From Anabaena sp. FACHB-1237 (GTDB taxonomy: Bacteria; Cyanobacteriota; Cyanobacteriia; Cyanobacteriales; Nostocaceae): DNA of 64,000 bases. Location of the stretch: contig NZ_JACJPV010000022.1 in the NCBI RefSeq assembly GCF_014696225.1, positions 1-64,000 on the forward strand. Reading direction: 5' to 3'. This document shows positions 7,482-16,452 of the stretch, piece by piece (within the stretch, counting starts at the first letter, position 1; each line of letters begins with the position of its first letter). The translations under genes were made by a program, and so were the position numbers. A model generated the notes under the pieces. The model had not been told where the DNA came from, did not search any database, and saw nothing but the letters and a program-made list of their open reading frames with translations.

Positions 7482-10079
7482 ATGCGTAAATGGCGTTTAT
7501 TTTTTATTACTCTCATCAGCTTTATAGCTATCTTACGAGAAAATTGGCTTAAAAAAATTATCCCTATTTCTCTCTGTATTTTGCTAAATTCCAACTCCGC
7601 AGCTTGTTACATCAATTTTAATGATGGTCGAGTTGACGCTGCTATTTCAAATATTAATTTAACTGATAATAGTAGTCATAAAATTTTGAAGATAAATCAA
7701 GATTTACCCACAAAACAAGAGGATGATTTTCAGCACAAATTACCCTCACAACTTGCCATACCTCCCATTATTAGACCAGCAGAAACTAACTTATATCTCC
7801 AAAATGCTTTACCTAAAGATTTCCGCATTAGTAGTCAAATACCTTATAGTTCAGGTAAACAGGAAATTCTTCTAGTATCTCCCTCCACAGGTGCAGAACA
7901 GTTATATACTTTTAATGTTCCAGGTTCTAGGAGCTTTCAGCTATTTGAAGTTGAATATAAGAAAGTATCAGCTATTGATTTTACCAGTTTAATCAACACA
8001 GATAGTTTAATTGTTAATCCAGAACAAATAAAATCTGTACTGAATAAATTTAAAATTACTTTTGCTAATAACTCTTTATCTAAAATAACTTTATCAGATG
8101 GTACAACAGCTAATTTTTTCGCAGGACAAGCTATAATCAAATCCCCCCAAGGTCAAACAGTGGAAACAGTGCAAATTTCCCAAAATGAATTTATTGATAA
8201 AAATATATTTATTAGCCAAGAAAGAGGTAAAATGAACAAAAATATAGAAGATATTAAAACTAATAAAGATGCTAATTTATTAGCTAAAACTTCAGAATCA
8301 GCTTGTCAAGCTGCGGTGAGTTCATCACTCAATTTTATATCAGATAGTCTAGGTTTATGGGGAAACAAATTAACTACCAGTAAATCCCCAATTACTAAAT
8401 CTGTAGGTTGGGCTATATCTTTTGGATCTGGAGCAATTAAAAGTAATATTAGTACCAAAAACCCGATGTTACAAGAGGTAAATTGTAGACCTCCTGTACA
8501 GTGTGAAGAACAGCGTGTAAGTGGAGGTAGTGAAATTAGAACTGATTTATTTCAAGTTGCTAAAGGTGCAAATAGAAAAGTTAATCTAAAATTTGAATTT
8601 TATGTAATTCCCGACAGAATAGAATTATATTTTGATGGTAAACAAATCTTTGGACTTGGACCTAAATCTGGTCCAGGTAATGAAACTTTTGATTTACCAA
8701 CTAATGCAGAGTATGTGGGAGTGAAGTTAATCGGTAATGACAATGTAAATACTAGATGGGATTATACTATATCTTGTTCTGGTGGTGAGCCAGAAATCGC
8801 TTCTCTTAATAAATGGTGGGCGACTATTGGTGAAAAATATTTGCCAATAAAATTAACTATTAAAGTACCCAAAAAAGGAAAATATAGTCTCAGTGTCAAT
8901 GTTGAAAGTATACGTGGTTGGCAACTAAAATCTTCATCTAAAGTAATCATTGACGGTAAGACATTAGAATCAAAGAAATTTTTATTTCCTCGTTCTTCAC
9001 CAAAAGCCATGCCAAGTTTTCGTCAGGCAATAGTAGAGTTAGATGAGCTTGATGCTGGTGAGCATAAAGTTGAGATTGATGCTTTTGAAGTCCCTCCCAT
9101 GCCTATAGTACAGGAAATTTTGTTTAAATTAAAAGGTGATAATTCTCAGCAAGATAAACTCGTGGCTCTTTTTGTAGCTGATTGGCCAGAAACTGGTAAT
9201 TATCAAGCTTTAGTTGATAAGTATGCACCAATTCTTTACTTTGATAATGGTCAAGGAACTCCAGGGAACAAACCAGAAAAGTATAACATTCCATATGATG
9301 TTGAAAAGACAACATGGTTAAACAAACCAAAAGACTATAAACTTGGTGACTCAACTACTGTGATTGATCTTTCCTCTTATGCCATTAAGCCACGCAATAA
9401 TACTTCAGGAAAAGTTTATGCTGCTGTTGTCAAACATCCCACCAAGGGTGAAGTAGCTATTAACTATTATTTCCACTACCCACGTAGCAACTGGGAAGAG
9501 CATGGTGGACATAATACTCATGAAGGAGATTGGGAAGGTATCACAGTATTCCTTGATAAATATTTCCGCCCATCACAAGCTTCTTTTGCCCAGCATATAG
9601 AGGTAGGAAAAGTATTGATAAATACCCCCATTAATCCATTCGGCGAAGGTGATGGTGGTCAAACTGTTTTATGGCAAGCTCTAGAATTGGAAAAGGGTAG
9701 ACCAAAAGTTTATGTTGGTCTTGGTGGTCATGCAAGTTACCCTTATCGTGGCACTACACTTTGGAAATTACCCTCCCAAAAAAAAATTGTTGAGTTTCAT
9801 CGAGGTAACTTAGCTAATCCATTTGATTCTCAAGGACGAATCCAATATCTATCGAGAATTGGTAATCCAATAGCTCCAGATTGGCTCAGATATCCAGGTT
9901 ATTGGGGTCGTCAAAATATCTTAAATAAAAACGATGGAAACGATGGAGACGACGGTCCACGAGGTCCCGTATTTTTAGACCTGAGCATCATCAATCTTAT
10001 GAGATCTACTGGGCGTGGAGAGCGTTGGTTAGATCCTTGGGAATGGTCGAAAAATTTCGATGTAGTTGAGAAGAAATAG
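7482..10079 (+). CDS. Large exported protein with C-terminal Vps62-like domain
   Basis: 865 residues. The N-terminus has a hydrophobic stretch, a short polar break, then a second hydrophobic stretch ending in NSAAC near residue 42, consistent with export. Residues about 350-435 form a beta-rich region with paired cysteines (CRPPVQCEEQ and later ISCSGG). From about 580 the sequence follows the Vps62/DUF946 layout: KYAPILYF, an E-x-Y-N-I-P block, YYFHYPRSNWEEHGGHNTH, HEGDWEG and a GGHASYP block. Such domains occur in secreted bacterial and fungal proteins of unknown activity. It sits inside the exported-protein run, 76 bases after family A copy 3. Regulation from the 5358 element is inferred. 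Confidence 0.6.
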   Translation: MRKWRLFFITLISFIAILRENWLKKIIPISLCILLNSNSAACYINFNDGRVDAAISNINLTDNSSHKILKINQDLPTKQEDDFQHKLPSQLAIPPIIRPAETNLYLQNALPKDFRISSQIPYSSGKQEILLVSPSTGAEQLYTFNVPGSRSFQLFEVEYKKVSAIDFTSLINTDSLIVNPEQIKSVLNKFKITFANNSLSKITLSDGTTANFFAGQAIIKSPQGQTVETVQISQNEFIDKNIFISQERGKMNKNIEDIKTNKDANLLAKTSESACQAAVSSSLNFISDSLGLWGNKLTTSKSPITKSVGWAISFGSGAIKSNISTKNPMLQEVNCRPPVQCEEQRVSGGSEIRTDLFQVAKGANRKVNLKFEFYVIPDRIELYFDGKQIFGLGPKSGPGNETFDLPTNAEYVGVKLIGNDNVNTRWDYTISCSGGEPEIASLNKWWATIGEKYLPIKLTIKVPKKGKYSLSVNVESIRGWQLKSSSKVIIDGKTLESKKFLFPRSSPKAMPSFRQAIVELDELDAGEHKVEIDAFEVPPMPIVQEILFKLKGDNSQQDKLVALFVADWPETGNYQALVDKYAPILYFDNGQGTPGNKPEKYNIPYDVEKTTWLNKPKDYKLGDSTTVIDLSSYAIKPRNNTSGKVYAAVVKHPTKGEVAINYYFHYPRSNWEEHGGHNTHEGDWEGITVFLDKYFRPSQASFAQHIEVGKVLINTPINPFGEGDGGQTVLWQALELEKGRPKVYVGLGGHASYPYRGTTLWKLPSQKKIVEFHRGNLANPFDSQGRIQYLSRIGNPIAPDWLRYPGYWGRQNILNKNDGNDGDDGPRGPVFLDLSIINLMRSTGRGERWLDPWEWSKNFDVVEKK

Positions 10080-10134
10080 CTTAACTAATAAATATTAACT
10101 ATGTCCGCTTAAACATCAGGAGCAATCAATAATT

Positions 10135-12090
10135 ATGAAACTTTTACGCAATTCAGGTTTAGCTTTATTTGGTGCAATACTATTCACCAGCACCAGCTTA
10201 CTACTACCCAATCTCAAAATCCTATCCATATCGCCATCGGTAGCAGCTACTCCCACAACTAAATCAGAAAACATCCATAAGTCACCAATCTTTCAACATC
10301 ACAAACTGTTTCAAGGTGAAAATGTAGGGAACAAAGCTGAAGATACTACAAATTTCACTAAATCTAAATCACAGATTGTAGCCACATTACTACAAAAACA
10401 AGGAAACCTCAAACCAAGTGATTCAGTAATCACCGATGATAGCACTTTCTATGATCAATACACTTTTTCAGGTTCTAAAAATCAATCAATCAAAATTTAC
10501 TTAGAAAGTCAAGACTTTGACCCCTATTTGATGCTGCTGGATGCCCAAGGTAACAAATTGGCTGAAAATGACGACCGGGGAGAAGATAGTTCTAATTCAT
10601 TTCTTCATGTTAGCTTACCCAAACAAAATACTTATCGTGTAGTTGTTAATAGCTACCAACCTCAAAGCCAAGGTAAGTATAATTTGAGGGTAGTTGAAGA
10701 TAATTTAGATGAACTTTCTGAAAATGATCTGAAAGATTATCTGATCAGTGCCAATACTAACAAATCTAGCCAATACTCCCAGAAAGAATTTGAAACTTTA
10801 CTGAAAGCTGATAGACTTTACCAACAGGGAAAAAGAACAGAAGCAGAAAAACTTTATCGTCAAGTCAAAAAACCTTTTGCTCAAGATAGCAAAAATAGCA
10901 ACTTCCCAGAAGCGATAACTGATCCAGAACAATTGTCACCTGCTGGTAAAGTATATTGGCGCAATGCACAAGCAGGTTTTCAACAGGGATTAGAAAGTAA
11001 AATATTCGTATCATTACAATTGTTGAGCGAAAAAAATCCCGAATTTGTACCTGGTCATATCTTACTAGCGCAAGCATTGGAAAAATATAATAAGCCAAAA
11101 GAAGCAAGAGAAGTTTTAGAAAGAGCCTCTAGTTTATTTCCCTATAATCCAGATGTGGCTAAGGCCAGAGTTAAAGCTTTAGAAGCAGATGAACAATGGT
11201 TAGAAGCCTCTATTGCTGCTCGTCAGTTTGCTATTGTTAATCCCGATCATTCAGAAAAAGCAGAATTTGTAAATCTTGCTGACAAAAATTTTGGGCTGTT
11301 TCGTGGTGATTTGAATAATCAAATTATTACCACAGCAATTTTGGGTGGTCTTGGTGGTTTCTTGACAGGTGATTTTAAATCTAGTGCTTTTCAAGCTGTA
11401 CAACTTGCCCAATTGATGATTAAAGGTGAGTCAGCAATGGGAGAGCAATTTGCCAATGGATATAAACAGCAATTACCCTTGGTACAAGATGAAATAGTTC
11501 AAAGTTATATCAATACCATTGGTCAGGATATTGCTAAGTTGATGGGACGAAGTGAATTTAATTATGAGTTTTATGTCGTCCAAGATGATTCTCTTAATGC
11601 TTTTGCTTTACCAGGAGGTAAAGTATTTATCAACACTGGGTCTATTCTTAATACCAAATCTGAAGCAGAATTAGCAGGTTTAATTGGTCATGAAGTTGGC
11701 CATGCGGTTCTTTCTCATGGCTATCAACGTATTGCTAATGATAGCTTATTAGCTAATTTAAAAGGAGTTATTCCCTTTGGCAACTTTTTTACTACTTTGG
11801 TAAGTAGAGATTATAGTCGTGGTAATGAACGCCAATCTGATATTATTGGTTCTCGCGCTATAGCTAGTTATGGTTATGCTGCTGATGGTTTGCGTGGCTT
11901 TATGCAAACTCTACACGAACGCTATGGTTCTAGTGGTCAAAATTATGCTTCAACTCATCCATCTTCTCAAGAACGGGTTCGCTATTTAGAAGATTTGATT
12001 ACTAGCAGTGGTTATAATCGTTATGCTTTTGAAGGTGTAGAAAAACACAGTTTGATTCAAAAGCGAGTTAGAGAGTTGGCGGGAAAATAG
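10135..12090 (+). CDS. Periplasmic M48 metalloprotease with PPC and TPR regions
   Basis: 651 residues. A signal peptide (about 1-38, SVAA) is followed by a bacterial pre-peptidase C-terminal (PPC) domain around residues 95-185 (DPYLMLLDAQGNKLAENDD). Helical TPR-like repeats cover about 215-370. An M48 peptidase domain follows with HEVGH at 519-523, the zinc ligands, and a downstream E in NERQSDIIGS. The domain order resembles BepA/YfgC-like periplasmic quality-control proteases with an added PPC domain. AGGAG lies 12 bases before the start. A terminator follows at 12132, making it the last gene of the exported-protein run. Confidence 0.85.
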   Translation: MKLLRNSGLALFGAILFTSTSLLLPNLKILSISPSVAATPTTKSENIHKSPIFQHHKLFQGENVGNKAEDTTNFTKSKSQIVATLLQKQGNLKPSDSVITDDSTFYDQYTFSGSKNQSIKIYLESQDFDPYLMLLDAQGNKLAENDDRGEDSSNSFLHVSLPKQNTYRVVVNSYQPQSQGKYNLRVVEDNLDELSENDLKDYLISANTNKSSQYSQKEFETLLKADRLYQQGKRTEAEKLYRQVKKPFAQDSKNSNFPEAITDPEQLSPAGKVYWRNAQAGFQQGLESKIFVSLQLLSEKNPEFVPGHILLAQALEKYNKPKEAREVLERASSLFPYNPDVAKARVKALEADEQWLEASIAARQFAIVNPDHSEKAEFVNLADKNFGLFRGDLNNQIITTAILGGLGGFLTGDFKSSAFQAVQLAQLMIKGESAMGEQFANGYKQQLPLVQDEIVQSYINTIGQDIAKLMGRSEFNYEFYVVQDDSLNAFALPGGKVFINTGSILNTKSEAELAGLIGHEVGHAVLSHGYQRIANDSLLANLKGVIPFGNFFTTLVSRDYSRGNERQSDIIGSRAIASYGYAADGLRGFMQTLHERYGSSGQNYASTHPSSQERVRYLEDLITSSGYNRYAFEGVEKHSLIQKRVRELAGK

Positions 12091-12113
12091 GAGTGTCAAA
12101 CTCAAAATTAGTA

Positions 12114-12155
12114 GGGGTAATTCATGAATTACCCCGATAAAAGAATCGGGTTTTT
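12114..12155 (+). terminator. Rho-independent terminator overlapping a short palindrome
   Basis: CCCGAT at 12133-12138 and ATCGGG at 12145-12150 form a stem with a 6-base loop, followed by five T residues. Its left arm shares bases with a perfect 22-base palindrome (GGGGTAATTC and GAATTACCCC arms) at 12114-12135, a repeat that recurs at 17093-17120. It ends the block that starts at 5463. Confidence 0.75.
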
Positions 12156-12230
12156 AGTGCAATATTAACTATAGCAATCCTATTTGATTTGTGTTAGCGT
12201 AGCGTCCTGTAGGGATATACTCCAAGGGTC

Positions 12231-12263
12231 AGATCCCCGACTTCTTTAAGAAGTCGGGGATCT
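12231..12263. repeat. REP palindrome, CCCC variant
   Basis: Arms AGATCCCCGACTTCT and AGAAGTCGGGGATCT, perfect. The preceding bases (about 12193-12230) hold a GTTAGCGTAGCGTCCTGTAG repeat of a kind common in cyanobacterial spacers. It lies in the gap before the sigma-factor operon. Confidence 0.9.
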
Positions 12264-12316
12264 TGTTGTTCATAACTCATTGAGGACTGCTATATAAACA
12301 AATATAAATAACTATT

Positions 12317-12345
12317 TGCAACACGAGTTAATTATTTTTCGTATA
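12317..12345 (+). promoter_or_regulatory. Putative autoregulatory sigma promoter, copy 3 (TGCAAC-N17-CGTATA)
   Basis: TGCAAC at 12317-12322 and CGTATA at 12340-12345 with a 17-base spacer, 53 bases before the sigma-factor ATG. Outside the boxes it shares little with copies 1 and 2, so conservation of the boxes and spacing points to function. A position before the sigma gene itself is what autoregulation would look like. Confidence 0.65.
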
Positions 12346-12398
12346 AACAATAGAGATTATTATATACTTAATGATGTTATTACTACAATCATAAGTGT

Positions 12399-13076
12399 AT
12401 GGATGATCTAAACCTCCACCTGCAAATCGTCGTCAAAGCAGCTTGTACCTACCCCAAAAACACCTGCCAGCATCGTCAAGCAATTAACGATTTGCTGCGC
12501 TCTCTCCTGAAATCAGGACGTATTTGGAGTCCATCAGCAGAGAATGATAACAACGACGATATCTATGAAGAAGCATTACAAAAAACTATGCTTAATTTAG
12601 TCAACAAAACATTATGTGAGAAATATGATCCAGAACAGGGATTATTTCTACATTGGTTTAACAAATGTTTAGAGAATAAGTACAAAGATGAAATCAGAAA
12701 AGTCAAGCGTTATCAAGATCGGATACAATCTGTCTTAGAAAATGATGAAATGTCTATTGATATGATAGATAAATTAGTTTCTCCCATAGATGCAACTTTA
12801 CTCACGCAAATTTGGGAATCATTTAAGCAATGGATCACAGAAGATCCTGATAATGTTCTTAAAAATTGTCACATCAGAAATAATCCAAAAGCTAATTGTC
12901 AATTATTGGCTGAGTTAAAACTGATCATGGGTAAAGAATGGCAGGAAATAGCTGATACAGTTGGATCACCACAGGGTTCGCTTAGATCCCATTGGAATAG
13001 AAAATGTGAACCATTGCTGCAAAAATGGTTAGCAGAAAATCAAAAATTATTTGGAGAAGAAAACAATGAACGATAA
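12399..13076 (+). CDS. Sigma-70 family (group 4/ECF-like) RNA polymerase sigma factor
   Basis: 225 residues. The middle (about 85-115) resembles region 2 helices (LHWFNKCLENKYKDEIRKVKR). The C-terminal part has an HTH consistent with region 4: EWQEIADTVGSPQGSLRSHWNRKC. This is the pattern of the cyanobacterial sigma proteins that precede DUF1822 and CHAT genes. It presumably directs RNA polymerase to a small regulon. The element at 12317 and two identical ones upstream of membrane and exported proteins are the obvious candidates. Its end overlaps the next gene by 11 bases. No anti-sigma gene of a known family is adjacent; the CHAT membrane protein may fill that role (inference). Confidence 0.75.
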   Translation: MDDLNLHLQIVVKAACTYPKNTCQHRQAINDLLRSLLKSGRIWSPSAENDNNDDIYEEALQKTMLNLVNKTLCEKYDPEQGLFLHWFNKCLENKYKDEIRKVKRYQDRIQSVLENDEMSIDMIDKLVSPIDATLLTQIWESFKQWITEDPDNVLKNCHIRNNPKANCQLLAELKLIMGKEWQEIADTVGSPQGSLRSHWNRKCEPLLQKWLAENQKLFGEENNER

Positions 13077-13998
13077 ACTAGATAAACTAAATGTATTACA
13101 GGATCTAGCCATTCCCTTTCCCATTACTGCATCATTTCGCCACCAAGCTAGAGCTTATGCAGCACAATATTTTACACCAAATCTTCAACACAGAATTTAT
13201 TTTCATACCTTAGCTGTATTTATTGCTGATGCTTATTTTCGGATGCTCGGTTTTGAGACTAACCTGAATCTGCCAGAAAGATGGAATGCAATTCATCGTT
13301 TATGGAGTGAAGCTAACGAATTAGAATTATTAGGATTAGGTAATTTAGAATGTTGTGTCATCAAAAAAGAACAAGAAAAAATAATTTTGCCATCTGATAT
13401 TGTTAGGAATAATATCGGTTATTTATTTATAGAAATTGCTGATTCAGAAAAAGAAGCCGTATTGATGGGTTTTTTACCTGCTTTTGATACTGAAACTGCT
13501 AATGAAGAATTACAAATAACAGATTTACAATCTATGGATGATCTAATTGATTATTTATCTCAAAAAGAAACATCTTCACTAGCAGAAACAGCAAAAATTG
13601 ATGAGTTATCCTTAGAATTTACAGAAAAAAAAATTACTTATTTAAGAAATTGGTTGAATAATATTTATGAGGGAGATTGGGAACCCTCAATGCGGGATCT
13701 GAGAAATGCTACCTGCAAGAAAAATATCCCCCTAGCAGGACAAATATTTAAAATGCAGCTTTCTGTTTCTCAAAACAGTGAGGAATTAATTTCTGTGATA
13801 GTCATTATCCAAGGTGAAAATACTTTTTTACCTATCGGTATGCAGGTGAGTGTACCAGACGAATCAGATATTTATACAGAAACAGTGAATGAATCTGGAA
13901 ATTTGATAAAAATAGCTCTAGAATTATCTCCAGATGAGGAATTTTGGGTAGAGTTGCGGATAGGAGAAACCTTTGTTAGAGAATACTTTATTGCTTAA
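13066..13998 (+). CDS. DUF1822-family protein
   Basis: 310 residues from the ATG at 13066. A TTG at 13051 is in frame, but GGAG at 13053 positions the ATG. The N-terminus (IPFPITASFRHQARAYAAQYFT...YFHTLAVFIADAYFRMLGFETNL) is typical of DUF1822. A variable middle and a beta-rich C-terminus follow, the latter with a GMQVSVPDE block. There is no membrane helix. The family is restricted mainly to cyanobacteria and typically lies between a sigma-like gene and a CHAT gene, exactly as here. It is likely an adaptor in that signalling unit, an inference from synteny. Confidence 0.75.
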   Translation: MNDKLDKLNVLQDLAIPFPITASFRHQARAYAAQYFTPNLQHRIYFHTLAVFIADAYFRMLGFETNLNLPERWNAIHRLWSEANELELLGLGNLECCVIKKEQEKIILPSDIVRNNIGYLFIEIADSEKEAVLMGFLPAFDTETANEELQITDLQSMDDLIDYLSQKETSSLAETAKIDELSLEFTEKKITYLRNWLNNIYEGDWEPSMRDLRNATCKKNIPLAGQIFKMQLSVSQNSEELISVIVIIQGENTFLPIGMQVSVPDESDIYTETVNESGNLIKIALELSPDEEFWVELRIGETFVREYFIA

Positions 13999-14010
13999 AA
14001 AGGAGTATTT

Positions 14011-16269
14011 ATGACTTGGAAAATCTCCTTTAAAATTGGTGGTAGGGTGCAAATAAATAATCAAATAAATAATGCTGAAGTTTTACCTGTCACTCTTGCT
14101 ATTTATGATCAACATGGACAAATAGAAGAACTGGTTTCTTTTCTTTCTCCTCTACCAAAATCTTTATCAAACAAGTTTAAAGATTGGCAAGATTATATTG
14201 GTTTGCAAGGCGATCGCAAAGTTGTCAAAAATCGGGAAAATCGCACTTCTGGAGTAATTAATCTCACAGAATTAGCCAATTCTTTGAAAGCAGAATTAAA
14301 TAAATGGTTAGGTATGGATGGTTGGGTTGATGAAAATGGACAACCAGATCCTCGTGTAAGTCTGGTTTTGGAACAATTTAGGGAGAAAATAACTGAAAAA
14401 GATGAAGTCCAAATTATTGTTCAAACAGAAGATAGACAATTACGAGGACTTCCTTGGCAAGAATGGGATACTTTAGCAGGTTATACTAGCAATGGTGTAG
14501 AAGTTGCCATTAGTGCTACTAATTTTAAACGCTTGACACAAAAGCAAACAGCACAATTGAAAGCAACTGCTCGGATATTGGTGGTATTTGGTGATGAAAA
14601 ACTTGATTTTGCAGAAGAAATCAGTTTTATTAAAAGTTTGCGGCGACATGGCGGAGATCCTCAGATCCTCAGACAACCTACACGCCAGGAGTTAGAAAGG
14701 AATTTACAAGATAGTCAAGGTTGGCACATTTTCTTTTTTGCTGGTCATAGTGAAAGCGATCGCAATGGACGCATTGGACGGATTCAAATTAATCCCGCCG
14801 ATGGGGAAAAAGGAATTATTGAAATTGCCGAATTGAAAGATTTATTAACAGGTGCAATTGAGAAGAAATTACAAATAGCTATCTTTAATTCCTGTGATGG
14901 TTTGGGATTAGCAAATCAGTTAACTGAGCTATCTTTGCCTTATTGTATTGTCATGCGCGAAAGGGTTGAATCTGCCGTAGCTAGAGAATTATTAAGGTAT
15001 TTTTTAGAGGCATTTGTACAAGATCGCTCTTTATTTGCGGCGATGAATTATGCCCGTCAACAGTTACAAAAAAAATTTGAACCCGGTAAAAGTTGGCTAC
15101 CTGTAATTGTTGCGAACCCCTTAGCTAAAGAAGTAACTTGGAATCGTTTATTTTCTGAAAGAAGGTTATCTTGGCAATGGGAAATGGTTTTAGGATTGAT
15201 AGCGATCGCCATACTTATTTGTCTACCTGTGGGCATATTCACCGAGTTTAATGGCCGGGAAACTTTAACACTTTATGCTCAACTTTACCCCCATATTACA
15301 GTTTATCCCTCCCTATTTCTTTGGATGTCTCTATTTGCAGCTTATAGAGCACATTGTATGATTCGGGTACAAACTCGGTCTTTTTTAATTTTAACATTGG
15401 TGACAATTTTTATTACTTTAGGGGCGTTGTTTTTCGAGATTAATGGCGATCGCATGATGTTTTTAGAATTTAATTCCCAAGCAATGACAACAATTAAATC
15501 TGAGAAACTAAAAACACTGTATTTAGATTGGGGAACTTCAGAATCACAGATCAAAAGTATTCCCCAAGAAATTTTTAATATTGATCAAGCTTTTGACAAC
15601 CAAGGAAATTTAATTATCAAAAAATCTGCATTAGAAACAGCTATTAAACGACTACAAAAAAGCAATAATAGAACAGGATTTCAAGGACTTTTAAGAATTG
15701 CTACCTCCTATCAAGTTTGGCGACAAAATCATCAATATTTTTCCCTAAGTAGATGGTTTTATGCTGTCAATTTTGTCAGTATTGTTGCTTGTGGTGTTCA
15801 ACTTGTAGCACTGGTTTCAAATATTCTTTTTGCTCCAGATTCTATCTTTAATAAAAATAAATACCTCACTTATCTGATTATTTGTGAGTTAGGTATTCTC
15901 CTATGGTTGCCTTTTCAAAGCTATAGTATAGAACATACCAAAAGTCTGTTATTTTCCTCTGATTTCCGAGGTACTCTAGCGGGAATAAATGTGATTACCT
16001 ATGCGATTATTGCCATTTTATTTTTCACTACTATTAGCAGTATATACAAAAGTGCTACTAAAAAATATCAGCCTATTTTGTTCTCATTCTTATTAGGTAG
16101 TTTATGTTTTACTGTGTTAAGTAGTATTTTTGGTGTTTCTATTATTGATCACTTATTTGGGATGAATAGTACCGATCCTTTAACTCCTTGGTTTGCAAGT
16201 ATCGTATTTTTTACTCCTTTATTTTGCTTACTGGTGCGTTGGATTGATTTGCGAGTAGGCGATGATTAA
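14011..16269 (+). CDS. CHAT-domain (caspase-like) protease with C-terminal membrane region
   Basis: 752 residues. An N-terminal domain precedes a CHAT domain (about 130-380) with the expected dyad: H246 in FFFAGHSES and C295 in IFNSCDG. Both residues are intact. From about 395 to the end there are roughly nine hydrophobic helices in pairs, separated by a short soluble loop around 500-560. It is therefore a cytoplasmic protease domain anchored in the membrane. AGGAG lies 8 bases before the ATG and the gap to DUF1822 is 12 bases. In this cassette the protease could release or activate the sigma factor on an envelope signal; this is a hypothesis, not shown by the sequence. Confidence 0.8.
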   Translation: MTWKISFKIGGRVQINNQINNAEVLPVTLAIYDQHGQIEELVSFLSPLPKSLSNKFKDWQDYIGLQGDRKVVKNRENRTSGVINLTELANSLKAELNKWLGMDGWVDENGQPDPRVSLVLEQFREKITEKDEVQIIVQTEDRQLRGLPWQEWDTLAGYTSNGVEVAISATNFKRLTQKQTAQLKATARILVVFGDEKLDFAEEISFIKSLRRHGGDPQILRQPTRQELERNLQDSQGWHIFFFAGHSESDRNGRIGRIQINPADGEKGIIEIAELKDLLTGAIEKKLQIAIFNSCDGLGLANQLTELSLPYCIVMRERVESAVARELLRYFLEAFVQDRSLFAAMNYARQQLQKKFEPGKSWLPVIVANPLAKEVTWNRLFSERRLSWQWEMVLGLIAIAILICLPVGIFTEFNGRETLTLYAQLYPHITVYPSLFLWMSLFAAYRAHCMIRVQTRSFLILTLVTIFITLGALFFEINGDRMMFLEFNSQAMTTIKSEKLKTLYLDWGTSESQIKSIPQEIFNIDQAFDNQGNLIIKKSALETAIKRLQKSNNRTGFQGLLRIATSYQVWRQNHQYFSLSRWFYAVNFVSIVACGVQLVALVSNILFAPDSIFNKNKYLTYLIICELGILLWLPFQSYSIEHTKSLLFSSDFRGTLAGINVITYAIIAILFFTTISSIYKSATKKYQPILFSFLLGSLCFTVLSSIFGVSIIDHLFGMNSTDPLTPWFASIVFFTPLFCLLVRWIDLRVGDD

Positions 16270-16274
16270 ATGTA

Positions 16275-16340
16275 AGATCCCCGACTTCTGAAATCAATTT
16301 ATAATTCGTGGACACAATAAATAAAAGAAGTCGGGGATCT
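16275..16340. repeat. Long-loop REP element
   Basis: The two REP arms (AGATCCCCGACTTCT at 16275-16289 and AGAAGTCGGGGATCT at 16326-16340) are perfect, but the loop is 36 bases instead of 3. A second long-loop element is at 20272. It lies just after the CHAT gene and could terminate transcription. Confidence 0.8.
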
Positions 16341-16452
16341 GGGTATGACCGAGTGAATAGTAAGGACAATTCATGAATTGTCACTACAAGAATTGTACTT
16401 ACAATGGTTTGGAGGTTATGCAGATTTCATTACTACAAAATGTCTATTAAAT

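Noticed and set aside
16378..16452. 25-codon extension of the CPBP gene from a TTG
   Set aside because: The TTG lies in a GGACAATTC/GAATTGTC palindrome and has no ribosome site; the ATG at 16453 is preferred.
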